Source: Bifidobacterium breve (GTDB taxonomy: Bacteria; Actinomycetota; Actinomycetes; Nanopelagicales; Nanopelagicaceae). Taken from it: DNA of 7,517 bases. The stretch is taken from contig CALPKA020000022.1 of the NCBI GenBank assembly GCA_943324025.2, positions 1-7,517 on the forward strand, given 5' to 3'. The notes beneath the pieces are model-generated. The model was not told where the DNA came from. It saw only the letters and a list, made by a program, of their open reading frames with translations, and made no database searches. This document shows positions 1-6,349 of this stretch, in pieces. A program made the translations under genes and the position numbers. The first letter of the stretch is position 1, and each line of letters begins with the position of its first letter.

Positions 1-290
1 ACCAACTTTAAAGATTCAGATAGAACGCTCTCAGCGGCTGATCTTTCAGTAAGGCTTGCACCTCTTGCCGCGGCAGCTGAGCTAGAAATCAAATAAGCTG
101 TTGCTGGATCTAAATTCGATTCAACAACTATTTCATGGGCCAAAGCTGCCCGTTGTTGTAATAAGGCATCCAAAGTCGCCCAAGAGGTTTCAACTCTATG
201 GTGCAATCTATCTAGCCGAGAGGCTGAAAATGACAAATACCAGGCAACTAAAACGACCAGTAATATTGCAAGAAGTGTTTGAATACTCAT
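1..290 (-). CDS. Membrane-anchored LemA-like conserved actinobacterial protein (partial, C-terminus beyond window)
   Basis: An open frame starts with ATG at 290-288 and runs off the left edge, giving about 96 residues. Residues about 3-20 form a hydrophobic segment (LLAILLVVLVAWY), so the protein is probably anchored by its N-terminus. It is followed by a polar helix with the pattern RLDRLHHRVETSWATLD and then LLQQRAALAHEIV. That pattern resembles the start of LemA-type helical proteins (hydrophobic anchor, then a helix with R-V-x-x-x-W-x-x-x-D and an R-A-x-L stretch). After it come alanine-rich helical residues. The start is supported by GGAG at 300-297, six bases upstream, and by an ATGA overlap with the pimA stop, so it is translated together with pimA. 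In Mycobacterium a conserved membrane protein gene (Rv2609c) lies at the same place after pimA. LemA kinship is inferred from pattern only, and the function is unknown. Confidence 0.72.
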   Translation of the reverse strand, partial: MSIQTLLAILLVVLVAWYLSFSASRLDRLHHRVETSWATLDALLQQRAALAHEIVVESNLDPATAYLISSSAAAARGASLTERSAAESVLSESLKL

Positions 291-1447
291 CGACGACTCC
301 AAAATTTATTTTCAGAGGACAGTGTCACTCGTTGTCCACCAGCGATTGCCATTTCATAAACACTTTCAATCTGCTCTGCAACCACTTGCCAGTCATATTT
401 CTGTGCGCTTAATCTTCCATTTTCTGAAAGCCGTTTGCGTTTATCTGAATCTCGCAGCAGGCTAACTAAAACCTTCGCCAAATCTGATGGATCTTCATTT
501 TTAAAAAGTTCACCAGCTTCACCGTTTTCCAACACAGCTCTAAAGGCTGGAATATCACTTGCAACCACCGCTGTTCCAGCAGATAACGCTTCAGTTAAAA
601 TTATTCCAAATGATTCTCCCCCTGTATTTGGGGCAACATATATTTGAATCGACTTGAGAAAACTCTCTTTTTCTTCATTGCTTAATAGCCCAACAAATTT
701 GATTCGGTTGCGCAATTGTGAATTTAATTTCTTCAAAAACTCCTGACTATCACCTGGTCCCGCCACGATATATTGCACATCAGGAACAAAGCGCGCCACA
801 ATCGCTAAAGAATCAATTAAAACCTGCAAACCTTTTCGCGGCTCCTCAAATCTTCCAATAAAACCCACGGTAGGGCCTTGCGAATATGCCGGGCTTACCT
901 TTGCATTCGCAAAACGTTGACCATCAATTCCATTGGGAATAATTACTGCATCTGTCTCGAAATGATCCTTCAAGGTTGATCGAGCTAGCTCACTAACTGC
1001 AATACGCGCAGTTAATTTCTCAACAATTGGTTCAAGAATTGGTCCAATTGCATAGATTGCTTTTTTCTTTGGAGTTGAAACATGAAATGTACCGACCAAT
1101 GGTCCTTCAGCAGCAGAGCATGCCAGTAACGATAGAGATGGAATTGCAGGTTCATGCAGATGAAGTAAATCAAAATCACCACTTGCAATCCATTGCTTTG
1201 CTCTAGAGCTTGCAATTGGGCCAAACAAAACTCGAGCCACTGATCCATTTACAGGAATTGAAATGGGTTTGCCAGCATTAACTACATAATCTTCATGAGA
1301 GATCGAATCATCGGTTATTGGAGTTAAAACGGATACGTAATGTCCCTCTTCAATTAAGTGGGTTGCTAAATCTCTAATGTGGGTTTGCACTCCACCGGGA
1401 GTATCCCAACCATAGGGGCAGACCATGCCAATTCTAATTTTCTTCAT
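287..1447 (-). CDS. pimA: Phosphatidyl-myo-inositol mannosyltransferase PimA (GT4, GT-B fold)
   Basis: The enzyme transfers mannose from GDP-mannose to phosphatidylinositol at the cytoplasmic face of the membrane, the first mannosylation in PIM synthesis. The 386-residue product is close to the 378 residues of mycobacterial PimA and resembles it throughout. Visible landmarks are the N-terminal nucleotide loop region MVCPYGWDTPGGVQ (8-21), VNGSVAR (66-72), LLHLHEP (94-100), GTFHVST with H122, IPNGID (170-175), GRFEEPRKG with R199 and K205, and GGESFGIILTE (276-286), whose E278 and E286 form the EX7E motif of retaining GT4 enzymes. I chose ATG 1447 over a longer open frame reaching 1600: homologs begin near this MKKIRIGMV, and AGAGGA lies nine bases upstream at 1462-1457. 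The extra 51 codons would read through patA in another frame. The gene overlaps the patA stop by 14 bases and shares an ATGA with the next gene. Confidence 0.95.
   Translation of the reverse strand: MKKIRIGMVCPYGWDTPGGVQTHIRDLATHLIEEGHYVSVLTPITDDSISHEDYVVNAGKPISIPVNGSVARVLFGPIASSRAKQWIASGDFDLLHLHEPAIPSLSLLACSAAEGPLVGTFHVSTPKKKAIYAIGPILEPIVEKLTARIAVSELARSTLKDHFETDAVIIPNGIDGQRFANAKVSPAYSQGPTVGFIGRFEEPRKGLQVLIDSLAIVARFVPDVQYIVAGPGDSQEFLKKLNSQLRNRIKFVGLLSNEEKESFLKSIQIYVAPNTGGESFGIILTEALSAGTAVVASDIPAFRAVLENGEAGELFKNEDPSDLAKVLVSLLRDSDKRKRLSENGRLSAQKYDWQVVAEQIESVYEMAIAGGQRVTLSSENKFWSRR
297..300 (-). promoter_or_regulatory. Ribosome binding site for the LemA-like gene
   Basis: On the minus strand GGAG lies six bases before ATG 290, within the 3' end of pimA. 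Together with the ATGA overlap, it supports this ATG as a true start for a gene of which only the first third or so may be visible. Confidence 0.5.
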
Positions 1448-2294
1448 TGATCCAAATCCTCTGCAACATATGCCAATCAACTGGAGAGTGGGAAATTCTC
1501 TTAGCGAAATTATCTGCAATAGATTGGGTAACCGCCTGGATTTTTTCAGTTTCACTGCCAGTATTGGGCACAGGGATAGTTTGGTCAAAAAATATTTCAA
1601 TTCCCGTTTCGGTATAGCTAATAAAAGCTGTGATCAGAGGCGCCTTAGTATTTATTGCCAAGATTGCAGGCCCAGCTGGCATCTTTGCAACCGCGCCAAA
1701 GAAATTAACCTCAATGCCATTTCTAGACATGTCGCGGTCTGCCACTAGAGCAATTAATTTGCCTTCATTTAAACGTTGAGTAAGAATTGGAATCGTCTTT
1801 TCTTTATGGCTAATCGCTTCGATGCCAATACTTTGGCGATATGCCAGAAACTTCTTAAATATTGCCTCTGGTTTTAATTTTTCTACCACCGCCGTAAGTG
1901 TGATTCCGGTAGAACAAAAGTAAGCAGCCGCATGATCCCAATTGCCGGCATGTGGAAGAGCCACAATACAACCTAGTTTTTGAGCAATTGGATCCCGAAG
2001 TAAGTGCTCATCATTTACTTTGGTTGTTCTTATGATTCGTTCACTACTCCATTTGTTTAATCTGAAGGTATCAAACCAATATCTTAAATATGAGCGCATT
2101 CCATTTTTAGTAAGTTCATCTAGCTGTTTATCAGAGTAACCCGATACAACCTTGGTGTAATTACTTCGAAGCCGCTTTACTCCTTTTCCATTTTTGCGAT
2201 AGATCCGATCAGAAATTAGGTTAGCTAATTTGTAAGCAGTCTTCTCTGGTAACAGACCAATGATTTTCCACGCCAATAAATAGAGAATAAACAT
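1434..2294 (-). CDS. patA: Phosphatidylinositol mannoside acyltransferase PatA (LpxL/HtrB-like family)
   Basis: The 286-residue protein belongs to the lipid A lauroyl-acyltransferase-like family. In mycobacteria the family member at this locus (Rv2611c, PatA) moves palmitate from acyl-CoA to O-6 of the mannose of PIM1 or PIM2. The HX4D acyltransferase motif is present as PHAGNWD, with H115 and D120. It is followed by ERLKPEA-like VEKLKPEA (137-144), then ALVADRDMSRNGIEVNFFG (182-200), where E195 is a candidate for the family's second catalytic acid, and MPAGPAILA (205-213). The N-terminus (FILYLLAWKIIGLLP) is hydrophobic and probably associates with the membrane. The ATG follows the pgsA TAA directly with no gap, and GGTGA at 2304-2300 lies five bases upstream. 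The 3' end overlaps pimA, the enzyme that makes its acceptor. Substrate assignment rests on context plus family. Confidence 0.9.
   Translation of the reverse strand: MFILYLLAWKIIGLLPEKTAYKLANLISDRIYRKNGKGVKRLRSNYTKVVSGYSDKQLDELTKNGMRSYLRYWFDTFRLNKWSSERIIRTTKVNDEHLLRDPIAQKLGCIVALPHAGNWDHAAAYFCSTGITLTAVVEKLKPEAIFKKFLAYRQSIGIEAISHKEKTIPILTQRLNEGKLIALVADRDMSRNGIEVNFFGAVAKMPAGPAILAINTKAPLITAFISYTETGIEIFFDQTIPVPNTGSETEKIQAVTQSIADNFAKRISHSPVDWHMLQRIWINEEN
1457..1462 (-). promoter_or_regulatory. Ribosome binding site that fixes the pimA start
   Basis: On the minus strand AGAGGA lies nine bases before ATG 1447, inside the last codons of patA. It is the reason to take the short start (386 residues) rather than the longer open frame reaching 1600. 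Confidence 0.6.
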
Positions 2295-2891
2295 TTACTT
2301 CACCGCTTTATAAACAATCATCATTCTTTGCATCATGGTGAAAATTGAAATAACCGCCAAAACCCAAATTCCGACCGCCATGGCATAGTTAACTCCTAAA
2401 CCATGCAGACCATAGCTAACCAAACCAATAATCAATCTTTCACTGCGCTCAGCAACTCCACCATTACATACGATATCTAGTGATTCAGCTCGAGCCTTTA
2501 TATATGAAACCATAAATGAAGCGACAGCGGTTATTAGAAATAAAGGCACCAATGGATCATCTGATTTGATGAAATAAAGAAGTCCACCGATAAAGATTGC
2601 TGCATCACTTAATCGGTCTAAAGTTGAATCTAAGACAGCGCCCCATTTACTTACTCCCTTGCTGGAAGCTCTTGCAACTGCGCCATCAAATAAATCAAAT
2701 AACACAAAGATGGCTACCCAGATAACACCGGCAAAAAACTCTCCTTTAGGGAAAAAGTAGAGTGCGCTAATTACACTTCCTAGACCGCCAATTGTTGAGA
2801 TTAAATTGGCACTTACCCTTGATTTAATCAATATTTTTACGATCGGCGAAATAATCTTCGCGACAGGATCACGTAATGAACGCTGCAACAT
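2295..2891 (-). CDS. pgsA: Phosphatidylinositol phosphate synthase (CDP-alcohol phosphatidyltransferase)
   Basis: This integral membrane enzyme joins CDP-diacylglycerol and inositol 1-phosphate to give phosphatidylinositol phosphate, the precursor of PI and PIMs. The full CDP-alcohol phosphotransferase signature is present: D66-x2-D69-G70-x2-A73-R74-x9-G84-x3-D88-x3-D92. After it comes AERSERLI (147-154), whose basic residues fit the inositol-phosphate site of actinobacterial PIP synthases. Several hydrophobic segments are visible (about 32-47, 52-68, 97-108, 114-130, 153-175 and 177-190). The product is 198 residues; the Mycobacterium PgsA1 is slightly longer. The open frame continues upstream to 3101, but that part is not family-like and lies antisense to the plus-strand gene. 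ATG 2891 (MLQRSLRDP) matches the family start; ATG 2900 is a close alternative. A TACGAT box ends seven bases before ATG 2891. Despite the symbol, this is the PIP-synthase branch, not glycerophosphate transfer. It is the first gene of the PIM operon. Confidence 0.92.
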   Translation of the reverse strand: MLQRSLRDPVAKIISPIVKILIKSRVSANLISTIGGLGSVISALYFFPKGEFFAGVIWVAIFVLFDLFDGAVARASSKGVSKWGAVLDSTLDRLSDAAIFIGGLLYFIKSDDPLVPLFLITAVASFMVSYIKARAESLDIVCNGGVAERSERLIIGLVSYGLHGLGVNYAMAVGIWVLAVISIFTMMQRMMIVYKAVK

Positions 2892-2898
2892 AATTCCC

Positions 2899-2904
2899 AT
2901 CGTA
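2899..2904 (-). promoter_or_regulatory. Candidate -10 box for leaderless pgsA transcript
   Basis: On the minus strand TACGAT (TANNNT, the actinobacterial -10 pattern) ends seven bases before ATG 2891. No Shine-Dalgarno-like stretch lies between them, so a transcript starting at or next to the ATG is plausible. If ATG 2900 were the start, this box would overlap the start codon. I see no clear -35 element. A six-base pattern is weak evidence on its own. Confidence 0.45.
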
Positions 2905-2908
2905 GGCT
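2903..2908 (+). promoter_or_regulatory. Candidate -10 box for the plus-strand EF-G-like gene
   Basis: TAGGCT fits TANNNT and ends eight bases before ATG 2917, again with no ribosome binding site in between, which suggests a leaderless mRNA. It shares bases 2903-2904 with the opposite-strand box of pgsA. The two promoters could hardly be occupied by polymerase at the same time. This is inference from pattern and spacing. Confidence 0.4.
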
Positions 2909-2916
2909 TACCGATC

Positions 2917-3507
2917 ATGGCCGACCTAATTAACGCACGGTATCTGCTGGGAATATCTCCTGAGAATGAGGGTATTTGCCAAGCCCTTGGACTGTCTGAG
3001 GCCAATATTGATGACCCACTTCTGATTACTGCAGATGTAGTGGTGGTTATCGCTAGTGCCAAAACTGGTATCGATCCAAAGATCGTTTCACTATGGCACA
3101 CATTCCGAGATCTTTATGTGCCAGCAATAGTTGCAATAATTGATTTTCAAGATGGCGATGTTGATTTTGAAGATATGAGCGCCATAGTTGGAAAAATGCT
3201 TGAGCCAGTTTTAACTCCTTATTTAGTTCTACATGCCGAAAATGGTAACCCAACCGCATTGATAAATTTAGAGAACCAAATGATTACCGATTATTCGCTA
3301 GCACCATCAGTAATTAAAGATAGCGATAGTGAGCATAAAGAATTAATCTCTGAGTTTAGAAGCGAACTGCAAGAAGCATTAATCGAAGGTGGCTGGGAGC
3401 AATTTGCAGCGGGCCTGGTAATTCCGGCAATTCCACTGATCTTAAGTAATAAACTTGGTGTTAATGAGATACAAAAATTCTTAGATTTGATTCCAACCCG
3501 CGGCTAA
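2917..3507 (+). CDS. EF-G-like G-domain/G'-domain fragment protein without nucleotide-binding motifs
   Basis: This 196-residue protein is the only plus-strand gene in the window. Residues about 33-196 follow the order of the second half of the elongation factor G G domain. ADVVVVIASAKTGIDPK (39-55) and SLW (58-60) match the strand and helix after G3 (AVVVVDAVAGVxPQTExxW). VPAIVAIIDFQDGDVDF (68-84) aligns with VPRIxFVNKMDRxGADF. TALINLENQMI (113-123) matches the G' segment GVIDLxxMKA. LVIPAIPLILSNKLGV (167-182) and FLDLIP (188-193) match the end of the G domain (IVPVLCGSAxxNxGV..LLDxxxDYLP). There is no P-loop, no DxxG, NKxD is replaced by IDFQ, the G5 loop is shortened, and domains II-V are absent. 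It is therefore unlikely to hydrolyse GTP. Residues 1-32 are unfamiliar. ATG 2917 avoids overlap with pgsA; an upstream ATG at 2806 lies inside pgsA. Its role is unknown: it may be a regulatory or scaffolding relative of a translational GTPase, or a decayed gene kept open. Confidence 0.72.
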   Translation: MADLINARYLLGISPENEGICQALGLSEANIDDPLLITADVVVVIASAKTGIDPKIVSLWHTFRDLYVPAIVAIIDFQDGDVDFEDMSAIVGKMLEPVLTPYLVLHAENGNPTALINLENQMITDYSLAPSVIKDSDSEHKELISEFRSELQEALIEGGWEQFAAGLVIPAIPLILSNKLGVNEIQKFLDLIPTRG

Positions 3508-4023
3508 TTGATCACGGCTGTCTTGTAACAATTTGGGAAGCACCTTAGTTTTACCAATTATCGGCATAAAGTTTGCATCCCCAGCCCAACGTGGCACAAC
3601 ATGTTGATGAAGGTGGCCAGCAATTCCTGCCCCTGAAACAGAGCCTTGATTCATCCCAATGTTAAAGCCGGCTGCATTACTAACATGTCTTAATACTTTC
3701 ATTGCCTTTGAAGTTAACTCAGAAACCTCATTTCGTTCTGAAACAGTTAGCTCTGTTAACTCTGCAACATGTCTATTGGTGCAGATTAGTAAGTGGCCTG
3801 CGTTATATGGATATAAATTCATCACTACATAAGCTTCTTTTCCACGAGCGACAATTAAGGCTTCTTGATCACTTAAGGTAGTTATTCGACAAAATGGACA
3901 AGCCTGCTGATTATCAGGCAACGGTCTATTTTCACCCTCTAGATAAGACATCCGATGAGGTGCCCATAATCTTTGCCAATCATCTGGCATTCCAACTCCA
4001 CCAGAAATATTTTGATCACTCAT
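3481..4023 (-). CDS. HIT-family nucleotide phosphorylase, probable diadenosine tetraphosphate (Ap4A) phosphorylase
   Basis: The 180-residue protein carries the histidine triad HLHQHVVPRW (137-146), with H139 as the expected nucleophile and H137 and H141 supporting it. Other HIT landmarks are CPFC (42-45), a possible metal pair, NLYPYNAGHLLI (69-80) and NQGSVSGAGIAGHLH with its glycine-rich phosphate loop. NFMPIIGKTKV (151-161) is the C-terminal segment typical of the actinobacterial Ap4A phosphorylase type. The M. tuberculosis gene at the same spot beside thrS, Rv2613c, is reported as an Ap4A phosphorylase. Aminoacyl-tRNA synthetases make Ap4A as a by-product, so coupling with thrS makes sense. 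Its ATG shares one base with the thrS stop (TAATG), and no ribosome binding site is visible, so translation probably depends on thrS. Its last 27 bases overlap the convergent plus-strand gene. The exact substrate is inferred. Confidence 0.9.
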   Translation of the reverse strand: MSDQNISGGVGMPDDWQRLWAPHRMSYLEGENRPLPDNQQACPFCRITTLSDQEALIVARGKEAYVVMNLYPYNAGHLLICTNRHVAELTELTVSERNEVSELTSKAMKVLRHVSNAAGFNIGMNQGSVSGAGIAGHLHQHVVPRWAGDANFMPIIGKTKVLPKLLQDSRDQLAAGWNQI

Positions 4024-6017
4024 TAAATTTGTTTTCGATCGGCTATAGCCTGTAAAACTTCCTCAATCGCTTGTTTGATTGGAATCTGATTTTTCTGCTC
4101 ACCATTGCGATATCTAAATGAAACAGCGTTAACCGCCTTATCTTCATCTCCAGCAATCATCATAAATGGAATCTTTTCCAGCTGAGCATTTCTAACCTTT
4201 TTCTGCATGCGATCATCTGAAGTATCAATCTCTGCTCTAATTCCAGCCTTCTTAAATTGTTTTACAACATCAGACAAATAATCATTTATTGAATCAGCAA
4301 CAGGAATCGCCCGTACTTGAACAGGGGCTAACCATGGCGGGAAAGCACCTGCATAATGCTCAGTTAGAACTCCAAAGAATCTTTCAATCGAACCAAATAA
4401 TGCTCTGTGAATCATCACTGGTTGCTTACGTGAGCCATCGGAGGCGGCGTAACCCAAATCAAATCTTTGTGGGAGTTGAAAATCAACTTGAATGGTAGAC
4501 ATCTGCCAGGTTCTGCCAATTGCATCTCTTGCTTGAACAGAAATCTTAGGGCCATAAAAGGCGGCTCCGCCTGGATCTAAAACTAACTCCAGTTTTTGTT
4601 TTTCAGCAGCTTGCCTTAACGCCTCTGTTGCATCATGCCAATCTTTATCTTCACCTACAGATTTTTCGATATTTCGAGTTGATAATTCAAGATAGAAATC
4701 ACTTAATCCATAATCTCGCAAAAGGTTTAACACGAAGGTCAACAAACTATCTAGCTCGGCTGCCATCTGCTCTTTTGTGCAGTAAATATGTGCATCGTCC
4801 TGAGTAAATCCACGAGCCCGGGTGATGCCATGAACTACGCCTGATTTTTCGTATCGATATACGGTGCCAAATTCAAAAAGTCTAAGCGGAAGATCTCGAT
4901 AAGATTTTGGCGATGACTGAAAAATAAGATTGTGAAATGGGCAATTCATCGGTTTCATATAATATTTTTGACCAGGTTTTTTTATAGTTCCATCGGCATG
5001 CAACTCCTCATCCATGACCATGGGTGGGTACATACCATCGGCATACCATTGCAAGTGTCCACTGGTTTCAAATAAAGAGGCTTTTGTTAAATGAGGTGAG
5101 TAAACAAACTGATATTCCTCTTCTTCATGGCGCTTTCTAGAGTAATCCTCCATCGCCCGTCGAATAATTCCACCCTTTGGATGAAAGACTGCCAAGCCTG
5201 ATCCAATTTCTTCTGGAAATGAAAATAGATCTAACTCTGCACCCAGACGACGGTGATCACGCTTTTCTGCCTCTTCAAGTAAATGTAGATATGCATCTTG
5301 TGCTTCTTGAGTTGGCCATGCCGTTCCATAAATTCTTTGTAGCATTGGATTTTTTTCAGAGCCACGCCAATAGGCGCCAGCAGCTCTCATTAACTTGAAT
5401 GCCGAAATATGTTTTGTGGAAGGCAGATGAGGACCTCTACACAAGTCACTCCAAACTGGATTGCCATCTCTGCCTAAATTGTCATAAATAGTTAACTCAG
5501 CTCCGCCCACTTCAACACTTGACTCATCAGCGGTATCTCCTGCTTTTAATCCAATCAATTCACATTTATAAGGCTCAGATTTCAACTCAGCCAATGCATC
5601 TTTTTCATTTGTTACTCGCCTGCGAAATCTTTGGCCAGCTTTAACAATCTTGCGCATAGCACTTTCAAGTTTTTCTAAATCACTTGGAGTAAATGGATCT
5701 TTTGGATCAAAATCGTAATAAAACCCATCTCGAATAGGTGGTCCAATTCCTAATTTTGTTTCAGGGAAAACTTCTTGAACCGCCTGAGCTAATACGTGGG
5801 CAGTTGAATGGCGTAAAACATTTAAACCATCAGGAGATGAAATAGCAACTGATTCAACTACATCACCATCTGAGAGTTCACTCCATAGATCTTTCAATTC
5901 ACCATTTATCTTACAAACCACAATTTCAGCATTATCTTGAAATAGATGGGTTGGGCGCTGGTCGGCGGCAACTTGCTGTACCTGACCATCAACTGTGATC
6001 TTGATTTGCGCTGACAT
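4023..6017 (-). CDS. thrS: Threonine-tRNA ligase
   Basis: This cytoplasmic class II synthetase charges tRNA-Thr; 664 residues is normal full length. Domains in order: TGS (about 1-62); the editing domain with HSTAH (H70, H74) and CRGPH (C193, H197), the residues that bind and clear mischarged Ser-tRNA; the catalytic core (about 260-560); and the anticodon-binding domain from PPWLAPVQV (560-568) to the end. The catalytic zinc ligands are all present: C359 in KPMNCPFH, H410 in TQDDAH and H537 in MIHRALFGS. Motif 2 is seen as [13 protein letters not shown] (381-393) and motif 3 as [11 protein letters not shown] (537-547). The editing site is intact. The start ATG 6017 gives the expected TGS N-terminus. 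No Shine-Dalgarno sequence is present, but TAACCT ends six bases upstream, which fits a leaderless mRNA. A 38-base gap separates it from the upstream membrane-protein gene, and the next gene (HIT) is coupled by TAATG. I see no T-box leader. Confidence 0.98.
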   Translation of the reverse strand: MSAQIKITVDGQVQQVAADQRPTHLFQDNAEIVVCKINGELKDLWSELSDGDVVESVAISSPDGLNVLRHSTAHVLAQAVQEVFPETKLGIGPPIRDGFYYDFDPKDPFTPSDLEKLESAMRKIVKAGQRFRRRVTNEKDALAELKSEPYKCELIGLKAGDTADESSVEVGGAELTIYDNLGRDGNPVWSDLCRGPHLPSTKHISAFKLMRAAGAYWRGSEKNPMLQRIYGTAWPTQEAQDAYLHLLEEAEKRDHRRLGAELDLFSFPEEIGSGLAVFHPKGGIIRRAMEDYSRKRHEEEEYQFVYSPHLTKASLFETSGHLQWYADGMYPPMVMDEELHADGTIKKPGQKYYMKPMNCPFHNLIFQSSPKSYRDLPLRLFEFGTVYRYEKSGVVHGITRARGFTQDDAHIYCTKEQMAAELDSLLTFVLNLLRDYGLSDFYLELSTRNIEKSVGEDKDWHDATEALRQAAEKQKLELVLDPGGAAFYGPKISVQARDAIGRTWQMSTIQVDFQLPQRFDLGYAASDGSRKQPVMIHRALFGSIERFFGVLTEHYAGAFPPWLAPVQVRAIPVADSINDYLSDVVKQFKKAGIRAEIDTSDDRMQKKVRNAQLEKIPFMMIAGDEDKAVNAVSFRYRNGEQKNQIPIKQAIEEVLQAIADRKQI

Positions 6018-6023
6018 GCCGCT

Positions 6024-6029
6024 AGGTTA
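6024..6029 (-). promoter_or_regulatory. Candidate -10 box for leaderless thrS transcript
   Basis: On the minus strand TAACCT (TANNNT) is separated from ATG 6017 by exactly six bases, so the expected transcription start is the A of the ATG. The 38-base gap has no purine-rich ribosome binding site and no room for a T-box or attenuator. No convincing -35 hexamer is seen at 17-18 bases upstream. This would let thrS-HIT be expressed separately from the pab group. Confidence 0.45.
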
Positions 6030-6055
6030 GCAAAGTAGGTGGTTAGAAGGTGTAA

Positions 6056-6349
6056 TTAACGAGTGTATTCGTACCAAATAACCAAACCAACAAGGCTTAA
6101 GAAAATTAATGCGGCCATAATCATCAATCGGTGCTTCTTTTTAATCTTTGCTGCATTTGCTGCCCGATTAGCCACACCCCGCGCAGATGTTAAAACCCTT
6201 GCGGCCCATGCAAACTCTGAGGCCAAAATACCTAGCCCAGTAAAAATGATTAACCATCCAGGCCCTGGTGCTACCAGTGCAACCACACCAAATAATGTAA
6301 CCAATCCGCCCACAAAACCTACGAGGACTCGTTTGATTAATGGATTCAT
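6056..6349 (-). CDS. Small PGPGW (TIGR02611-like) transmembrane protein
   Basis: The 97-residue protein has two predicted membrane regions. The first is a hairpin-like hydrophobic stretch at about 7-49, interrupted by APGPGW (27-32), the namesake motif of the PGPGW family of putative membrane proteins. The second is a C-terminal helix at about 76-93. Between them lies a basic cytosolic-type segment, KIKKKHR (68-74). The sequence after the motif (LIIFTGLGILASEFAWA) is also typical of the family. The gene overlaps the pabC stop by ATGA and ends 38 bases before thrS. No molecular function is established for the family. Its place here tells little about a role in folate synthesis or tRNA charging; it may simply ride in the operon. 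The family call is firm, the function unknown. Confidence 0.88.
   Translation of the reverse strand: MNPLIKRVLVGFVGGLVTLFGVVALVAPGPGWLIIFTGLGILASEFAWAARVLTSARGVANRAANAAKIKKKHRLMIMAALIFLSLVGLVIWYEYTR

Noticed and set aside
101..412. Plus-strand open frame of 103 codons across the pimA/LemA-like junction
   Set aside because: It is antisense to two genes with clear homology or start signals, and its product shows no domain-like pattern.
1448..1600. Longer pimA start at 1600
   Set aside because: The stretch lies within patA in another frame, and PimA homologs begin at the RIGMVCPY segment. A good ribosome binding site precedes ATG 1447.
1425..1748. Plus-strand open frame of 107 codons opposite patA and pimA
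   Set aside because: It is a shadow of well-supported minus-strand genes, with no recognisable pattern or start signal.
2806..2916. Longer start at 2806 for the plus-strand gene
   Set aside because: The extra 37 codons lie inside pgsA coding sequence on the other strand, and they look like antisense of its N-terminus. ATG 2917 has its own TANNNT box.
2892..3101. Longer pgsA start at 3101 adding 70 residues
   Set aside because: The added residues (serine- and proline-rich, no membrane segment) do not look like the family, and they are antisense to the EF-G-like gene. ATG 2891 fits both the family start and a -10 box.
3053..3259. Minus-strand frame opposite the EF-G-like gene
   Set aside because: Low-complexity Q/L/H-rich reading with no family pattern; the plus strand shows EF-G-like strand order over the same bases.
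3490..3560. Possible bidirectional terminator at the HIT/EF-G-like convergence
   Set aside because: I found no convincing GC stem with a T tract on either strand in this stretch.
6018..6055. T-box or other riboswitch before thrS
   Set aside because: The 38-base gap is far too short, and T-box control of this gene is not typical for Actinobacteria.
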